From Hippea maritima DSM 10411 (GTDB lineage Bacteria > Campylobacterota_A > Desulfurellia > Desulfurellales > Hippeaceae), in the NCBI RefSeq assembly GCF_000194135.1, contig NC_015318.1, positions 572,501-636,500 of the forward strand: DNA of 64,000 bases, given 5' to 3'. The notes beneath the pieces were generated by a model, which was not told where the DNA came from, made no database searches, and saw only the letters and a program-made list of their open reading frames with translations. This document shows, piece by piece, positions 36,113 through 45,331 of this stretch; position 1 is the first letter of the stretch, and each line of letters starts with the position of its first letter. The position numbers and the translations under genes were made by a program.

Positions 36113-37301
36113 TTTTTACCTCTCCTTTTATTATTAAAGAGGAGATTTTTAGAGGTTGAGCCTCCATTATATCATCTGGTACATCTTGCCCAAATGACAC
36201 ATATGATACAGGTTTTTTTAGTTTTACAACAAGATTTAGCATGCTGCCTGGAGTTTTTGTTTCATCTACCTTTGTAAATATTAAATCGTCTATAGGTAAA
36301 ATCCCAAAGCGCTTGTGTATGTTGAGACAGTCTTCTTCCTTTGTATTGACCGCCATTACAAGTGATAGGTGTAGCCTGTCTTCATTTTTGAATATACCGA
36401 ATAACTCATTTAGACGTTTTATATCCTGAGGGCTCCTGCCTACTGTATCTACCAAAACGACGTTCATATCCTTAAGTTCTTCTAATGCATTTTTAAAATC
36501 CTCTTTGGTTATGCTTACTATAGCCGGTATGTCCATTATCTTTGCATAATTTAGAAGTTGATCCACAGCTCCTATGCGATATGTATCTGTGGTGATTATA
36601 CCGACCTTTTTGTCCTGTTTTAGTTTGTAAATTGCCGCTAATTTGGCCAGGGTTGTGGTTTTACCGACACCTGTAGGGCCGAGTAGAACTATATTTTTCT
36701 TTTTTGGTTTACTTTGTTTGAAGAATTGCGATATAACTATAGAAAGGTATTCTTTTACGTATTCCTCGTCGTTGAGTTTGGATTTGTTTATGTTTCTATA
36801 AAGTCCTAAAGCTATTTTGTAGGCATATTTTTTCTTTATCCCCAGATCGCACATGTAGGTGAAATATTTATTCATTCCTAATGGGATTTTTGATATATCT
36901 ACCTCTTCTGTTTTCTTTACATAATTTATCGCTGTTTTTAAGTCATTTATGTCATTTTTAATGTCCCCCACGAGTTTTTCTATACTTTCTTTTCCAGCGG
37001 ATAGTATTAGCTGTTCTAACTTTTTTATCCTTTCCTCTAATTTATCCGCCTCATTTTCTTTTTTGGTTGGAATATCCGAACCCGTATATTTTTTTACAAC
37101 GTTTTTAAAGTTTTTTTCTTGTTTTGGAGGTTTTTCATCTATTGCAGCTGTAACCTCATATACTTCTTTTTTAAAGAACGAAAAGAAAGAGCCCTGTTTT
37201 ACCTTTTTGTAGGATAAAATAACGGCATCTTCCCCTAAGTCCTCCTTTATCTTTTTTATCGCATCTGGCATTGTAGGGGCTCTGTATGTTTTTACTATCA
37301 T
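36105..37301 (-). CDS. flhF: Flagellar biosynthesis GTPase FlhF
   Basis: SRP-type GTPase that positions the flagellum. 398 residues: B domain (about 1-130) with the charged, Lys-rich linker, N domain, then G domain with GPTGVGKTTTLAKLAA (P-loop, about 208), DTYRIGAVDQL, VDTVGRSPQD and FTKVDETKTPGSML. Overlaps flhA by 4 bases and flhG by 8. Confidence 0.95.
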   Translation of the reverse strand: MIVKTYRAPTMPDAIKKIKEDLGEDAVILSYKKVKQGSFFSFFKKEVYEVTAAIDEKPPKQEKNFKNVVKKYTGSDIPTKKENEADKLEERIKKLEQLILSAGKESIEKLVGDIKNDINDLKTAINYVKKTEEVDISKIPLGMNKYFTYMCDLGIKKKYAYKIALGLYRNINKSKLNDEEYVKEYLSIVISQFFKQSKPKKKNIVLLGPTGVGKTTTLAKLAAIYKLKQDKKVGIITTDTYRIGAVDQLLNYAKIMDIPAIVSITKEDFKNALEELKDMNVVLVDTVGRSPQDIKRLNELFGIFKNEDRLHLSLVMAVNTKEEDCLNIHKRFGILPIDDLIFTKVDETKTPGSMLNLVVKLKKPVSYVSFGQDVPDDIMEAQPLKISSLIIKGEVKNG

Positions 37302-39370
37302 AACTCTATACTACTAATACTTTTTATCTGAATACCTTCAGCTATTTCTGCATATGAGATAACAGGTACCCTCGGGAAGAACCTCTCGATGAAACCTTTA
37401 AAGTATCTTCTTATTTTGGGTGATGTCAAGATAATTGGTTCTATACCGTTTTCCACAGCGTTAGAAATGGCCTCTTGTGTTTTTTCAAGTAGTTTTTCGG
37501 ATATATTTGGTGGCAAATCAAGATATGTCATGCCACCTTGTTCCTTTATATTTGCGTTGATTATACCATCTACGTTGCTTCCTAAAGTTATTACATTTAT
37601 AGTGTTGTTTTCATCTTTGTATTTGTTGGTAATGTGTTTAGCCAGTGCAGCTCTTACATATTCTGTTAAAATTTCTGGGTCTTTTGTGTATGCTGCATAA
37701 TCTGAGAGTGTCTCAGCTATTGTTATCATATCCCTCACGGGTATGCCCTCATTAAGCAGGTTTTTCAATATTTTATGAATTACACCAAGCGATAGTTGAG
37801 ATGTAAGTTCTTCGATGATTTTAGGATAATCGCCTTTTATAGAATCTAAAAGTTTGCTTGCATCTTGCCTTGTGAATATCTCTGAGATATGGCTTTTTAC
37901 CAACTCTGTTAAGTGTGTTATGATTACTGTTATAGGATCTACTACTGTGTAACCCTTTACGATGGCCGAGCTTTTGTCCTTTGCATCTATCCATATAGCA
38001 TCAAGTCCGAAGGCAGGTTCTTTTGTAGGTATGCCTTCAATGTCTTTGCTACCTCCAGGCTTCATTGCAAGGAATTTATCTGGATAAACGCTATACCTTG
38101 CAACTTCAACTCCTTTTATCAGAAATACATATTCGTTTCTGTCTAAATTTAAGTCGTCTCTAATTCTAATTGAGGGTATTATGACACCAAGTTCTGTGGC
38201 TATCTGTTTTCTCATTAATTTGATGCGCTTTATTAATCCGCCGCCATTCTGTTCTTCAACAAAACTTATCAGGCCGTATCCGATCTTTAGTTCAAGTAGG
38301 TCAACCTTTATTGCCTCCTCTATAGATTCTACAGTAATCTCCTCCTCTGGCTCTTCAGCTTTTGCTTGCTCTACTTCCTCTTCTGCTTCCCTTTTCTTCT
38401 TTGTTGAGGATATAGAGTAGGCTATACCTGAGAGCACAGCAGCCAGTATTAGAAGATGAAATGTAGGCATGCCCGGCACAAACGCCATTATTGCAAGAAC
38501 TATGGCTGCTATGTATAGGGTTTGGTATTGGTTGATGAGTTGATTGACTATATTAGTTGAAAGATTAGCTTCTTCTGAGCTTCTGGTTATTATTATGCCT
38601 GCTGCTGTGGATACAGTTAGAGCTGGTAGTTGGCTTACAAGACCATCTCCAATTGTTAAAACAGTATATCTACTCGCTGCAGCCGATAGGCTCATGTGAT
38701 GTTGCAGAACACCTATTATAATGCCACCTATAATGTTGATTGCTGTAATCAGAAGGCCAGCTATGGCATCACCCCTTACGAATTTACTGGCACCGTCCAT
38801 TGCGCCGTAAAAATCGGCCTGGCGAGCTATTTCGTCCCTTCTTCTCCTTGCTTCTTTTTCGTCTATAAGTCCTGCATTTAGGTCTGCGTCTATACTCATC
38901 TGTTTGCCAGGCATTGCATCAAGTGTGAACCTTGCTGCAACCTCTGCGACCCTGCCGGCTCCCTTGGTTATAACAACGAAGTTTATAATTACAAGGATTA
39001 TAAATACTATTAAACCCACTACATAGTTGCCTCCAACAACAAAATAACCAAATGTTTCTATCATTTTACCTGCAGCTTCTGGTGATTGACTTCCATGCAA
39101 AAGTATCGCTCTTGTAGTTGCTACATTTAGAGAGAGTCTGAACAGCGTTACGGCAAGTAGTATTGAGGGAAATGTTGAAAAATCGAGCGGTTTTTGGACA
39201 TAAACGCTTATAAAAAATATAAGTAGAGCTAAAGCAAATGAGGTCGAAACAAGGAAATCTATTAAGAAACCGGGCAAAGGTATAACCAAAACGGCAAATA
39301 CAATTACTACTGTTAATACTACACTGAAATCGCTGAGTTTTATACTCTTTAGATTCAATTCCTTATCCAT
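37298..39370 (-). CDS. flhA: Flagellar export apparatus protein FlhA
   Basis: 690-residue inner-membrane component of the flagellar type III export gate. Eight hydrophobic helices span about residues 14-310, with the conserved FHIPEP-type charge-relay loop TLDAMPGKQMSIDADLNAG (about 149-167) and RREEIARQADFYGAMDGA-like segment. A Glu-rich linker leads to a cytoplasmic domain of about 350 residues that docks chaperone-substrate complexes. No ribosome-binding site before the ATG; the promoter -10 box ends 9 bases upstream. Confidence 0.97.
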   Translation of the reverse strand: MDKELNLKSIKLSDFSVVLTVVIVFAVLVIPLPGFLIDFLVSTSFALALLIFFISVYVQKPLDFSTFPSILLAVTLFRLSLNVATTRAILLHGSQSPEAAGKMIETFGYFVVGGNYVVGLIVFIILVIINFVVITKGAGRVAEVAARFTLDAMPGKQMSIDADLNAGLIDEKEARRRRDEIARQADFYGAMDGASKFVRGDAIAGLLITAINIIGGIIIGVLQHHMSLSAAASRYTVLTIGDGLVSQLPALTVSTAAGIIITRSSEEANLSTNIVNQLINQYQTLYIAAIVLAIMAFVPGMPTFHLLILAAVLSGIAYSISSTKKKREAEEEVEQAKAEEPEEEITVESIEEAIKVDLLELKIGYGLISFVEEQNGGGLIKRIKLMRKQIATELGVIIPSIRIRDDLNLDRNEYVFLIKGVEVARYSVYPDKFLAMKPGGSKDIEGIPTKEPAFGLDAIWIDAKDKSSAIVKGYTVVDPITVIITHLTELVKSHISEIFTRQDASKLLDSIKGDYPKIIEELTSQLSLGVIHKILKNLLNEGIPVRDMITIAETLSDYAAYTKDPEILTEYVRAALAKHITNKYKDENNTINVITLGSNVDGIINANIKEQGGMTYLDLPPNISEKLLEKTQEAISNAVENGIEPIILTSPKIRRYFKGFIERFFPRVPVISYAEIAEGIQIKSISSIEL

Positions 39371-39379
39371 ATCATAATT

Positions 39380-39409
39380 ATTATAACTAACTTAGATTAT
39401 TTTTTCCAA
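39380..39409 (-). promoter_or_regulatory. Sigma-70-type promoter of flhA-flhF-flhG, probably leaderless
   Basis: TTGGAA (39409-39404), 18 bases, TATAAT (39385-39380) on the minus strand. The ATG is at 39370, so the 5' untranslated region would be about 0-4 bases. It lies between the ClC stop and flhA. Confidence 0.6.
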
Positions 39410-39419
39410 TAACTTTGCT

Positions 39420-40733
39420 TTATTGTATAGGTAGGTTTAGTTTGCATTCCTGCTGAGAGGTATATGCGTTTACGCCGTATGAGAAGATATAACTTACAAT
39501 AACCGAAGCAGTTAGGGGTATTATTAAGTCTGTTTGGCTTATCTCAAGCACCAGCACTATAGCTGCCAAAGGTGTTTTGGCAGTAGCGGCTAAAAAAGCT
39601 GCCATTCCGCTTAGGCTAAACAGTACGATGTTCTCATTAAATAAACCACCAAAAAGGTTGCCTAAAATGGCTCCCATTATTAGGCTTGGAAGAATCAAAC
39701 CGCCAGAAATCCCAAAACCTATAGTTAGAGGAATTATAGACATCATAAGCAAAAGGTATTTTAGTGATTGATATATGCTTAAATGTATAACCGATATGTT
39801 AGTTAGAGCTTGATAATTGACGCTTGCATTTAGAAGGTCTAATTTGTCATGACTTAATAGAATTACAAGTAATGGTAGTGCCAAAATTACACCAACAATA
39901 GGTCTAAAAACTGGAGCTATAAATGATGAGATGCAATTTGCAAAGTGAAACGAGCTTATAAAGATGTATGTTGCTAAAGCTATAACAAGCCCAAGAAGCA
40001 TGAGCATAGGTATGCTGTGTATACTCCATGCTGTCGATACGCCGCTTAAATTCATTAAGCTATGTTTTCCCCTTAGAAACGAAAAAACCAAATAACTAAA
40101 GACCGATGCTATGAGTACCTGTGGAAATGATTCATACTCCATGTCTGACACATAAGCTATCTCTAAGGCAAATATGGCCCCGCCTAACGGAGCTTTAAGC
40201 AGAGCTGATGTGAAAGCTCCAGCACCTATTAGCGCTATTTTTCTACTATATCCCTCTTTTAATTTTATTGTTTTGGATAGATACAATGAGATGGATGATC
40301 CTATAAAAAAAGATGGACCTTCTCTTCCTGCTGTAAATACACCTGAGAGTGCTAAAACACTTATGATAAACTTTTTTATGAGAGATTTAAACGAAACAGG
40401 TTTCTCCATATGATTTAGTACATAATTTATCCCGGGTCCTGCTATTGTTGCATCGTTTTTTATATATAATCCTGTAATCATAGCGACCAAGACAGCAAAT
40501 GTTGCCACGAAAAGAGGTTTGTTTGGTATAGTTGTATTTATGAGTAGAACAAAATAGTCGAACAAGCTTGCAATTAACCCTACAATAATACCGCATATGG
40601 CAGAGAATGGTATCCATTTTAATATATAAGCTGCTATTTCTATCCAGTTGAAATGCGTACATTTTATGGATTCTTTGCAGTTTTCAATGGCGTCTTTTGG
40701 CTTTATTCGAGACATATGTTTTAACCAAAACAT
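39420..40733 (-). CDS. ClC-family chloride channel or antiporter
   Basis: 437-residue membrane protein with about ten hydrophobic segments. ClC signatures are present in altered form: GPGINYV in place of GSGIPE, GREGPSFFIGSS, and GFGISGGLILPSLIMGA for the GxFxP region. A regulatory CBS domain is absent. The Glu in GREGP is the family's gating residue. The ATG at 40733 and one at 40715 (MSRIK) are both possible, and neither has a clear ribosome-binding site. Overlaps the AI-2E gene by 31-50 bases, so it is translationally linked. Confidence 0.9.
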   Translation of the reverse strand: MFWLKHMSRIKPKDAIENCKESIKCTHFNWIEIAAYILKWIPFSAICGIIVGLIASLFDYFVLLINTTIPNKPLFVATFAVLVAMITGLYIKNDATIAGPGINYVLNHMEKPVSFKSLIKKFIISVLALSGVFTAGREGPSFFIGSSISLYLSKTIKLKEGYSRKIALIGAGAFTSALLKAPLGGAIFALEIAYVSDMEYESFPQVLIASVFSYLVFSFLRGKHSLMNLSGVSTAWSIHSIPMLMLLGLVIALATYIFISSFHFANCISSFIAPVFRPIVGVILALPLLVILLSHDKLDLLNASVNYQALTNISVIHLSIYQSLKYLLLMMSIIPLTIGFGISGGLILPSLIMGAILGNLFGGLFNENIVLFSLSGMAAFLAATAKTPLAAIVLVLEISQTDLIIPLTASVIVSYIFSYGVNAYTSQQECKLNLPIQ

Positions 40734-41706
40734 CCCCTACGGAGATGATTACAGGACCAAGTATTATTCCTATAGGACCAAAAACTACTATAGAACCCAA
40801 TATGCCAAAGAACAAAACCATTGAGTGTATGTTTATTTTGCTGCTTATGATGATGGGTCTGAAGTAGTTATCCACAGTTCCTATGGCAAGGCTTCCCCAT
40901 GCTAATATAAATGCTCCTTTTATGTATGCGCCGCTTATAAGTAGATAAATTGCTGCAGGAATCCAAATAACGGCTGTTCCTACTAATGGAACAAATGAAA
41001 ACATGGCAATAAGAAACATCCATAAAAAAAAGGCATTCAACCCCACAATAAGAAATCCAATAGCACCTATGATACCTTGAATAAAGGCTGTTAAAACCCC
41101 GCCTAACACCGTGGCATTTATGCTATCGCGTATGGATTTTAGTATTTTATAGAAACTTTCCTTGTCGTCTATAATAGATGATATATAGTTTAAAAAATCA
41201 TCAGCATCGCGAATGAGATAGAATGCTATGATAAAGGAAAATAAAAATTCAGCGGCAATTGTGTATGTTTGTGAAAAGATAGCGCCTACATTTTTTGTAA
41301 TCAATACGCCTGTGTTTTTTATAAGACTAAACAAAGCATCATCTAACTTGTCGATGTAGGGTGCAAATATCTTGAGTTTTGAGAAGTTTTGAATCTTAAC
41401 TATTATTGTGTTGAATGAACTTTTTATGTTTTCTATGTTTCCCATGAATTTCTCAGATTCATCAACCATAATATAAACACCCAATGTTATTGGCAGGGCT
41501 ATGATTATGAGCACAATTAGTATTGTTAAAAGAGATGCAATATTTTTACTGCTTATCTTTTTGCTGAGTCGCTCAAATAGAGGGTAAAAAACTATGGCTA
41601 TGGTAACACCCCACACCAAGGACTTCCAGAAAGGAAGCATTATAGCCGTAAAGGCTATAGCGATGATTACAAGAAAAAGTCCAATAAATGCAGATCTCAT
41701 ATCCAA
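40684..41706 (-). CDS. AI-2E family (PerM-like) transporter
   Basis: 340 residues and about eight helices with the family's C-terminal conserved stretch (LVGTAVIWIPAAIYLLISG, PLVG near residue 240, and GPIGIILGPVIISVG). The family contains both AI-2 exporters and Na+/H+ antiporters, so the substrate cannot be named. Overlaps the polysaccharide deacetylase gene by 10 bases. Confidence 0.88.
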   Translation of the reverse strand: MDMRSAFIGLFLVIIAIAFTAIMLPFWKSLVWGVTIAIVFYPLFERLSKKISSKNIASLLTILIVLIIIALPITLGVYIMVDESEKFMGNIENIKSSFNTIIVKIQNFSKLKIFAPYIDKLDDALFSLIKNTGVLITKNVGAIFSQTYTIAAEFLFSFIIAFYLIRDADDFLNYISSIIDDKESFYKILKSIRDSINATVLGGVLTAFIQGIIGAIGFLIVGLNAFFLWMFLIAMFSFVPLVGTAVIWIPAAIYLLISGAYIKGAFILAWGSLAIGTVDNYFRPIIISSKINIHSMVLFFGILGSIVVFGPIGIILGPVIISVGDVLVKTYVSNKAKRRH

Positions 41707-42743
41707 TGATAAACCTTGGAATAGATTTTTGCAAATGCAGGCCTTGAGTAAATTTTAAGTCTCTTTTTGAACCATCTTGGATCTGCTCTAACTTCTACTC
41801 TGGGGAGCAGATAAGGGTATGTGTTTTTCTCAACAAGGCCTACATTAAGCGTTAAACCTGCCTTGTAGCCTGAGTTTTGAAGTTCATAGATTACATCCGC
41901 ATCGTAGTGTCCCCATGGATAGCAGAAAAAATCTACTTTTTTACCCAAATTTTCCTCTAATTTTTGTTTTGATAGCTGCAATTCCCTTTTTATACGTTCC
42001 TCTTTGTCCTTTTGTGTATCGTAGTTGATGTCCAAACCATGTTTTTTTATGTAGGATTTTGCCATCTTCCTTAAAATAGACTTTGCATCTCTTCTTCTAA
42101 AAAAAAGTACCCCACCAGAATTTTTTACAAAATCCGCAAGATAATCTCTTAAAGCTAAATCATCCTTCATGCATAGAGTGGTACACTCCCATTTTTTTTG
42201 ATAAATTGGCACGCCTAAACGTCTGTCGTTTGTAAGTTCTAAAAACCATTCGTAGGAGTTGTCTGAGTTGAAAGTGTGTATTTTAGGACAACAAAAACAG
42301 GCCTTGTGGTTTAATGAATGGCTTCCAACTTCAAATACACCACTTTGTTGCATATCAATTAACTCATCCCAGCTTACAAAGTGGGATTTTTCTATTAATT
42401 TATTGACCTGGTTTGCTATGTTCATACCAACAAGCTCATCATAGGTTGCTCTTTTTATGCCTTCGGATACCTTATTTGCAACAACGAATATAGTGGCAAA
42501 GAAACCGTATTTTTTGAGTATAGGATATGCGTAGATGTAGTTATCGGCATAGCCATCGTCGAAGGTTATATGAACGGTTTTTTCTGGCAGTGGTTTATTT
42601 TGAGATAGATAATCGTGTATTTCGCTGAGCTTTATAGGTCTAAAGCCTGACTCTTTTAGGGCTTTCAGGTTTTCTTCAAATGTATCTGGGTCTATTCTTT
42701 GACCATAGTTAATGCTGTGATAACAAAGAATTAGACTTCCCAT
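41697..42743 (-). CDS. Polysaccharide deacetylase (CE4 family)
   Basis: 348 residues, NodB-homology fold. Metal and catalytic motifs are visible: ITFDDGYADN (Asp-Asp, about residue 59) and the His pair in GSHSLNHKA (about 140). A later FFCYPWGHYDADV matches the family's motif 3/4 region. About 120 extra residues sit between the second and third motifs. Probably acts on cell-envelope or exopolysaccharide amino-sugars; it has no obvious signal peptide. Confidence 0.88.
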   Translation of the reverse strand: MGSLILCYHSINYGQRIDPDTFEENLKALKESGFRPIKLSEIHDYLSQNKPLPEKTVHITFDDGYADNYIYAYPILKKYGFFATIFVVANKVSEGIKRATYDELVGMNIANQVNKLIEKSHFVSWDELIDMQQSGVFEVGSHSLNHKACFCCPKIHTFNSDNSYEWFLELTNDRRLGVPIYQKKWECTTLCMKDDLALRDYLADFVKNSGGVLFFRRRDAKSILRKMAKSYIKKHGLDINYDTQKDKEERIKRELQLSKQKLEENLGKKVDFFCYPWGHYDADVIYELQNSGYKAGLTLNVGLVEKNTYPYLLPRVEVRADPRWFKKRLKIYSRPAFAKIYSKVYHWI

Positions 42744-43538
42744 TCAGTCGTTATCCCCATCAAGTAATCTTCCCAGTCCGCCTAAAATTGAGCCTTCTCC
42801 TTTCTGAGATCCACCTGCTACTGGTGCATTCTCTATTATCCTGTCTGCCAATCTTGAAAACGGTAAGCTTTGAAGGTAAACGGTTCCATAGCCTTGAAGG
42901 GTGGCTAAAAACAGCCCTTCTCCTCCAAAAAACATTGACTTCAGTCCTTTTACCATCTCTATTGAATAGTCGATTGACTCATCAAACGCCACAATACATC
43001 CTGTATCAACCCTTAGTTTCTCACCATTTAGCTGTTTTTTTATTACTGTACCACCAGCATGAATAAATACCATACCATCACCCGAAAGCCTTTCTAAGAT
43101 AAAACCTTCGCCACCAAATAGGCCTGTACCAAAGCGTTTAGTGAAAGCTATATCTATACTTGTGCCATATGCAGCACATAGAAACGCATCCTTTTGACAT
43201 AAAAGATCACCCTGAAGTTTTCCCATATCAACGGGAATTATTTTTCCGGGATAAGGTGCTGAGAATGCCACTTTTCTTTTTTTTGAATCCCTGTTTGTAA
43301 AGTGTGTCAAAAATAGAGATTCTTGGGCCAACATCCTTTTCCCAGCCTTAAACAGTTTACCTAAGAGTCCGCTGTCTGCATCTGAGCCATCACCCAATTT
43401 TGCCTCAAAGGTTATGCCCTCTTCCATGTAATTCATTGCTCCTGCTTCTGCTATTACCGTTTCATTTGGGTCTAATTCAACTTCGACTATCTGCATATCG
43501 TCGCCCAATATTTCATAATCAACTTCATGGCACCTCAT
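42744..43538 (-). CDS. TIGR00266 / AIM24 family protein
   Basis: 264 residues. Begins [32 protein letters not shown] and contains [53 protein letters not shown] and [28 protein letters not shown], which are characteristic of the AIM24/TIGR00266 proteins (bacterial relatives of a mitochondrial inner-membrane assembly factor). No enzyme function is known. Only short pieces of these motifs were needed for recognition. Ribosome-binding site AAAGGAGG. It heads a four-gene minus-strand run. Confidence 0.88.
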   Translation of the reverse strand: MRCHEVDYEILGDDMQIVEVELDPNETVIAEAGAMNYMEEGITFEAKLGDGSDADSGLLGKLFKAGKRMLAQESLFLTHFTNRDSKKRKVAFSAPYPGKIIPVDMGKLQGDLLCQKDAFLCAAYGTSIDIAFTKRFGTGLFGGEGFILERLSGDGMVFIHAGGTVIKKQLNGEKLRVDTGCIVAFDESIDYSIEMVKGLKSMFFGGEGLFLATLQGYGTVYLQSLPFSRLADRIIENAPVAGGSQKGEGSILGGLGRLLDGDND

Positions 43539-43571
43539 AGCTACCTCCTTTTTAAAAAAGGTTATTATTTT

Positions 43572-43600
43572 TTGACAAAGAGGTCAACTTTTAATAGGCT
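43572..43600 (+). promoter_or_regulatory. Sigma-70 promoter of the tat-pilD-lptF operon
   Basis: TTGACA, 17 bases, TAGGCT. The -35 box lies in a small inverted repeat (TTGAC, 6 bases, GTCAA) that could be an operator. GGGAGG and the TTG start at 43625 follow. Confidence 0.55.
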
Positions 43601-43624
43601 TTTTAGCGGTTTGGGAGGTTTGAG

Positions 43625-43876
43625 TTGATAGGTACGCCAGAGCTCATAGTTATTGCCGTAATAGCGCTTTTTATAGTAGGACCAAAGAGATTGCCAGAGA
43701 TCTTGAGGGGTATGGCGTATCTATATAAAAATATAACTAAAGCTATGGATGAACTTAAAAAAGAGCTTGAAGAGGATTTAGAGGAAATAAATGAGGTAAA
43801 CCCAAAAAAACAGATTGAAAAGAAATGGGAAGAGTTTTTGAAGGATGAAGAAGAGGATAAAAAAAGACCCAAATAA
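43625..43876 (+). CDS. Twin-arginine translocase TatA/TatB-type subunit
   Basis: 83 residues: a short N-terminal membrane helix (PELIVIAVIALFIVGPKRLPE, the PELxxIxxxxLxxxGPKRLPE pattern), an amphipathic helix (LRGMAYLYKNITKAMDELKKE) and an acidic tail. The GPKRLPE hinge and the elongated charged tail resemble TatB more than TatA. Starts with TTG behind GGGAGG. Overlaps or abuts tatC. Confidence 0.88.
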   Translation: MIGTPELIVIAVIALFIVGPKRLPEILRGMAYLYKNITKAMDELKKELEEDLEEINEVNPKKQIEKKWEEFLKDEEEDKKRPK

Positions 43877-43877
43877 T

Positions 43878-44588
43878 ATGACCCTGCTTGAGCATATAGA
43901 AGAACTAAGGATAAGACTTCTATGGATAGTAGGGGGTATTTTAGTTGCCTTAGTTGGTATGTTCTCTTACTCGCAGAAGGTTATAGAGATTGCCGTAAAG
44001 CCATTAAAAGATGCCCTACCTGCGGGTAGTAAGATTATATTTACCGGTGTTACAGAGGCATTCTGGGTTAGAGTTGAGGCTGCTTTAGTTGCTGCAATTA
44101 TAGTTAGTATCCCATTTACATTTTATCAGATTTGGCTATTTATAAAACCGGGACTAAAGGAAAATGAAAGAAAATTTGCAATACCTTTCGTTTTTGTTTT
44201 TAGCGTGTTGTTTGTAGGTGGTGCAATGTTTGCCTATTGGGTGGTTTTGCCGCTCGGATTTAAGTTTTTGCTTAAGTATGGTGGAAAGGACCTATCAGCG
44301 ATGCCCAGCATAAAACAGTATATGTCTCTATTTTTAAAGATGATAACATCGTTTGGCCTTGTGTTTGAACTGCCCATAATTTCATTTATACTTGCCCGTA
44401 TGGGTGTGATAAACGGTAAAGATTTACTTAAAAAATTCGATTATGCCTTGCTTGTTATATTCTTTGTTGCAGCTATTCTAACACCCCCGGATGTGTTTAC
44501 CCAGTTTCTGATGGCCGCACCTTTGACACTTCTTTATATTTTGAGTATTATCATAGCGTATGTATTTTCAACAAAAGATAATACTTGA
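43878..44588 (+). CDS. tatC: Sec-independent protein translocase TatC
   Basis: About 236 residues, six transmembrane helices, the membrane core that recognises twin-arginine signal peptides. The N-terminus LLEHIEELRIRLL and FTGVTEAFWVRVEAALVAA are conserved. Family homology begins at MTLLEHIEEL (43878), one base after the tatA/B stop; an upstream in-frame ATG at 43845 would add 11 residues. The end overlaps pilD by 29 bases. Confidence 0.94.
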   Translation: MTLLEHIEELRIRLLWIVGGILVALVGMFSYSQKVIEIAVKPLKDALPAGSKIIFTGVTEAFWVRVEAALVAAIIVSIPFTFYQIWLFIKPGLKENERKFAIPFVFVFSVLFVGGAMFAYWVVLPLGFKFLLKYGGKDLSAMPSIKQYMSLFLKMITSFGLVFELPIISFILARMGVINGKDLLKKFDYALLVIFFVAAILTPPDVFTQFLMAAPLTLLYILSIIIAYVFSTKDNT

Positions 44589-45330
44589 TTTAATAGCCTT
44601 TATCTTTGGCTTGATTATAGGTAGTTTTTTAAATGTATGTATATACAGGATACCTTTGGGTAAATCTATTGTTTGGCCGGCATCGTTTTGTCCAAACTGT
44701 AAGCAGAAGATAAGATGGCATGATAATATACCGGTTGTGAGTTTTATTCTGCTTAAAGGCAGATGCAGGTATTGTAAATCGAAGATATCACCTATCTATC
44801 CTGTTGTTGAGCTTTTAACTGGTCTTTTGACGCTTTTTGTGTTTATGAGATTTGGTTTGAGTCTTGATGGGGTGTTTTATCTTGTTTTTGTGTATAGCCT
44901 TATAGTTGCAAGTTTTGTTGACCTTAAGCATTACATAATACCGGATAGGATAAGCTTGGGCTTGATTGCCGTTGGATTGGTTTTTGGTTATATAAGGGGT
45001 GATTTTTTGGGCTCACTCTATGGTTTTTTAGCTGGTTTCTTTGGCCTTTATATAATGGCTATTATAGGAAGCTGGGTTTTTAAGAAAGAGGCTATGGGAG
45101 GTGGCGATATAAAGCTTTTGGGTGGGATAGGTGCTTTTCTTGGTATAAAAGGCGTTTTATTTTCACTGTTTTCTGCGTCCTTATTTGGTAGTTTTGTTGG
45201 GATTGCTCTTATTCTATTTGGCAAGAAATCCTATGCGGATAAATTGCAGTTTGGGCCTTATCTTTCAGTTGGGGCTGTTCTTTATATATTTATAGGCAAA
45301 CAGTTAATATTCTATCTTTACGGTTGGTGA
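44560..45330 (+). CDS. pilD: Type IV prepilin peptidase
   Basis: 256 residues, multi-pass membrane aspartic protease that cuts and N-methylates prepilins. Motifs: FGLIIGSFLNVCIYRIPLG, the zinc motif CPNC/CRYC, catalytic Asp in FVDLKHYIIPD and in GGGDIKLLGGIGAFLG. No pilin or secretion gene is beside it, so its substrates are elsewhere. Start overlaps tatC. Membership in the operon with Tat and Lpt genes appears incidental. Confidence 0.93.
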   Translation: MYFQQKIILDLIAFIFGLIIGSFLNVCIYRIPLGKSIVWPASFCPNCKQKIRWHDNIPVVSFILLKGRCRYCKSKISPIYPVVELLTGLLTLFVFMRFGLSLDGVFYLVFVYSLIVASFVDLKHYIIPDRISLGLIAVGLVFGYIRGDFLGSLYGFLAGFFGLYIMAIIGSWVFKKEAMGGGDIKLLGGIGAFLGIKGVLFSLFSASLFGSFVGIALILFGKKSYADKLQFGPYLSVGAVLYIFIGKQLIFYLYGW

Positions 45331-45331
45331 T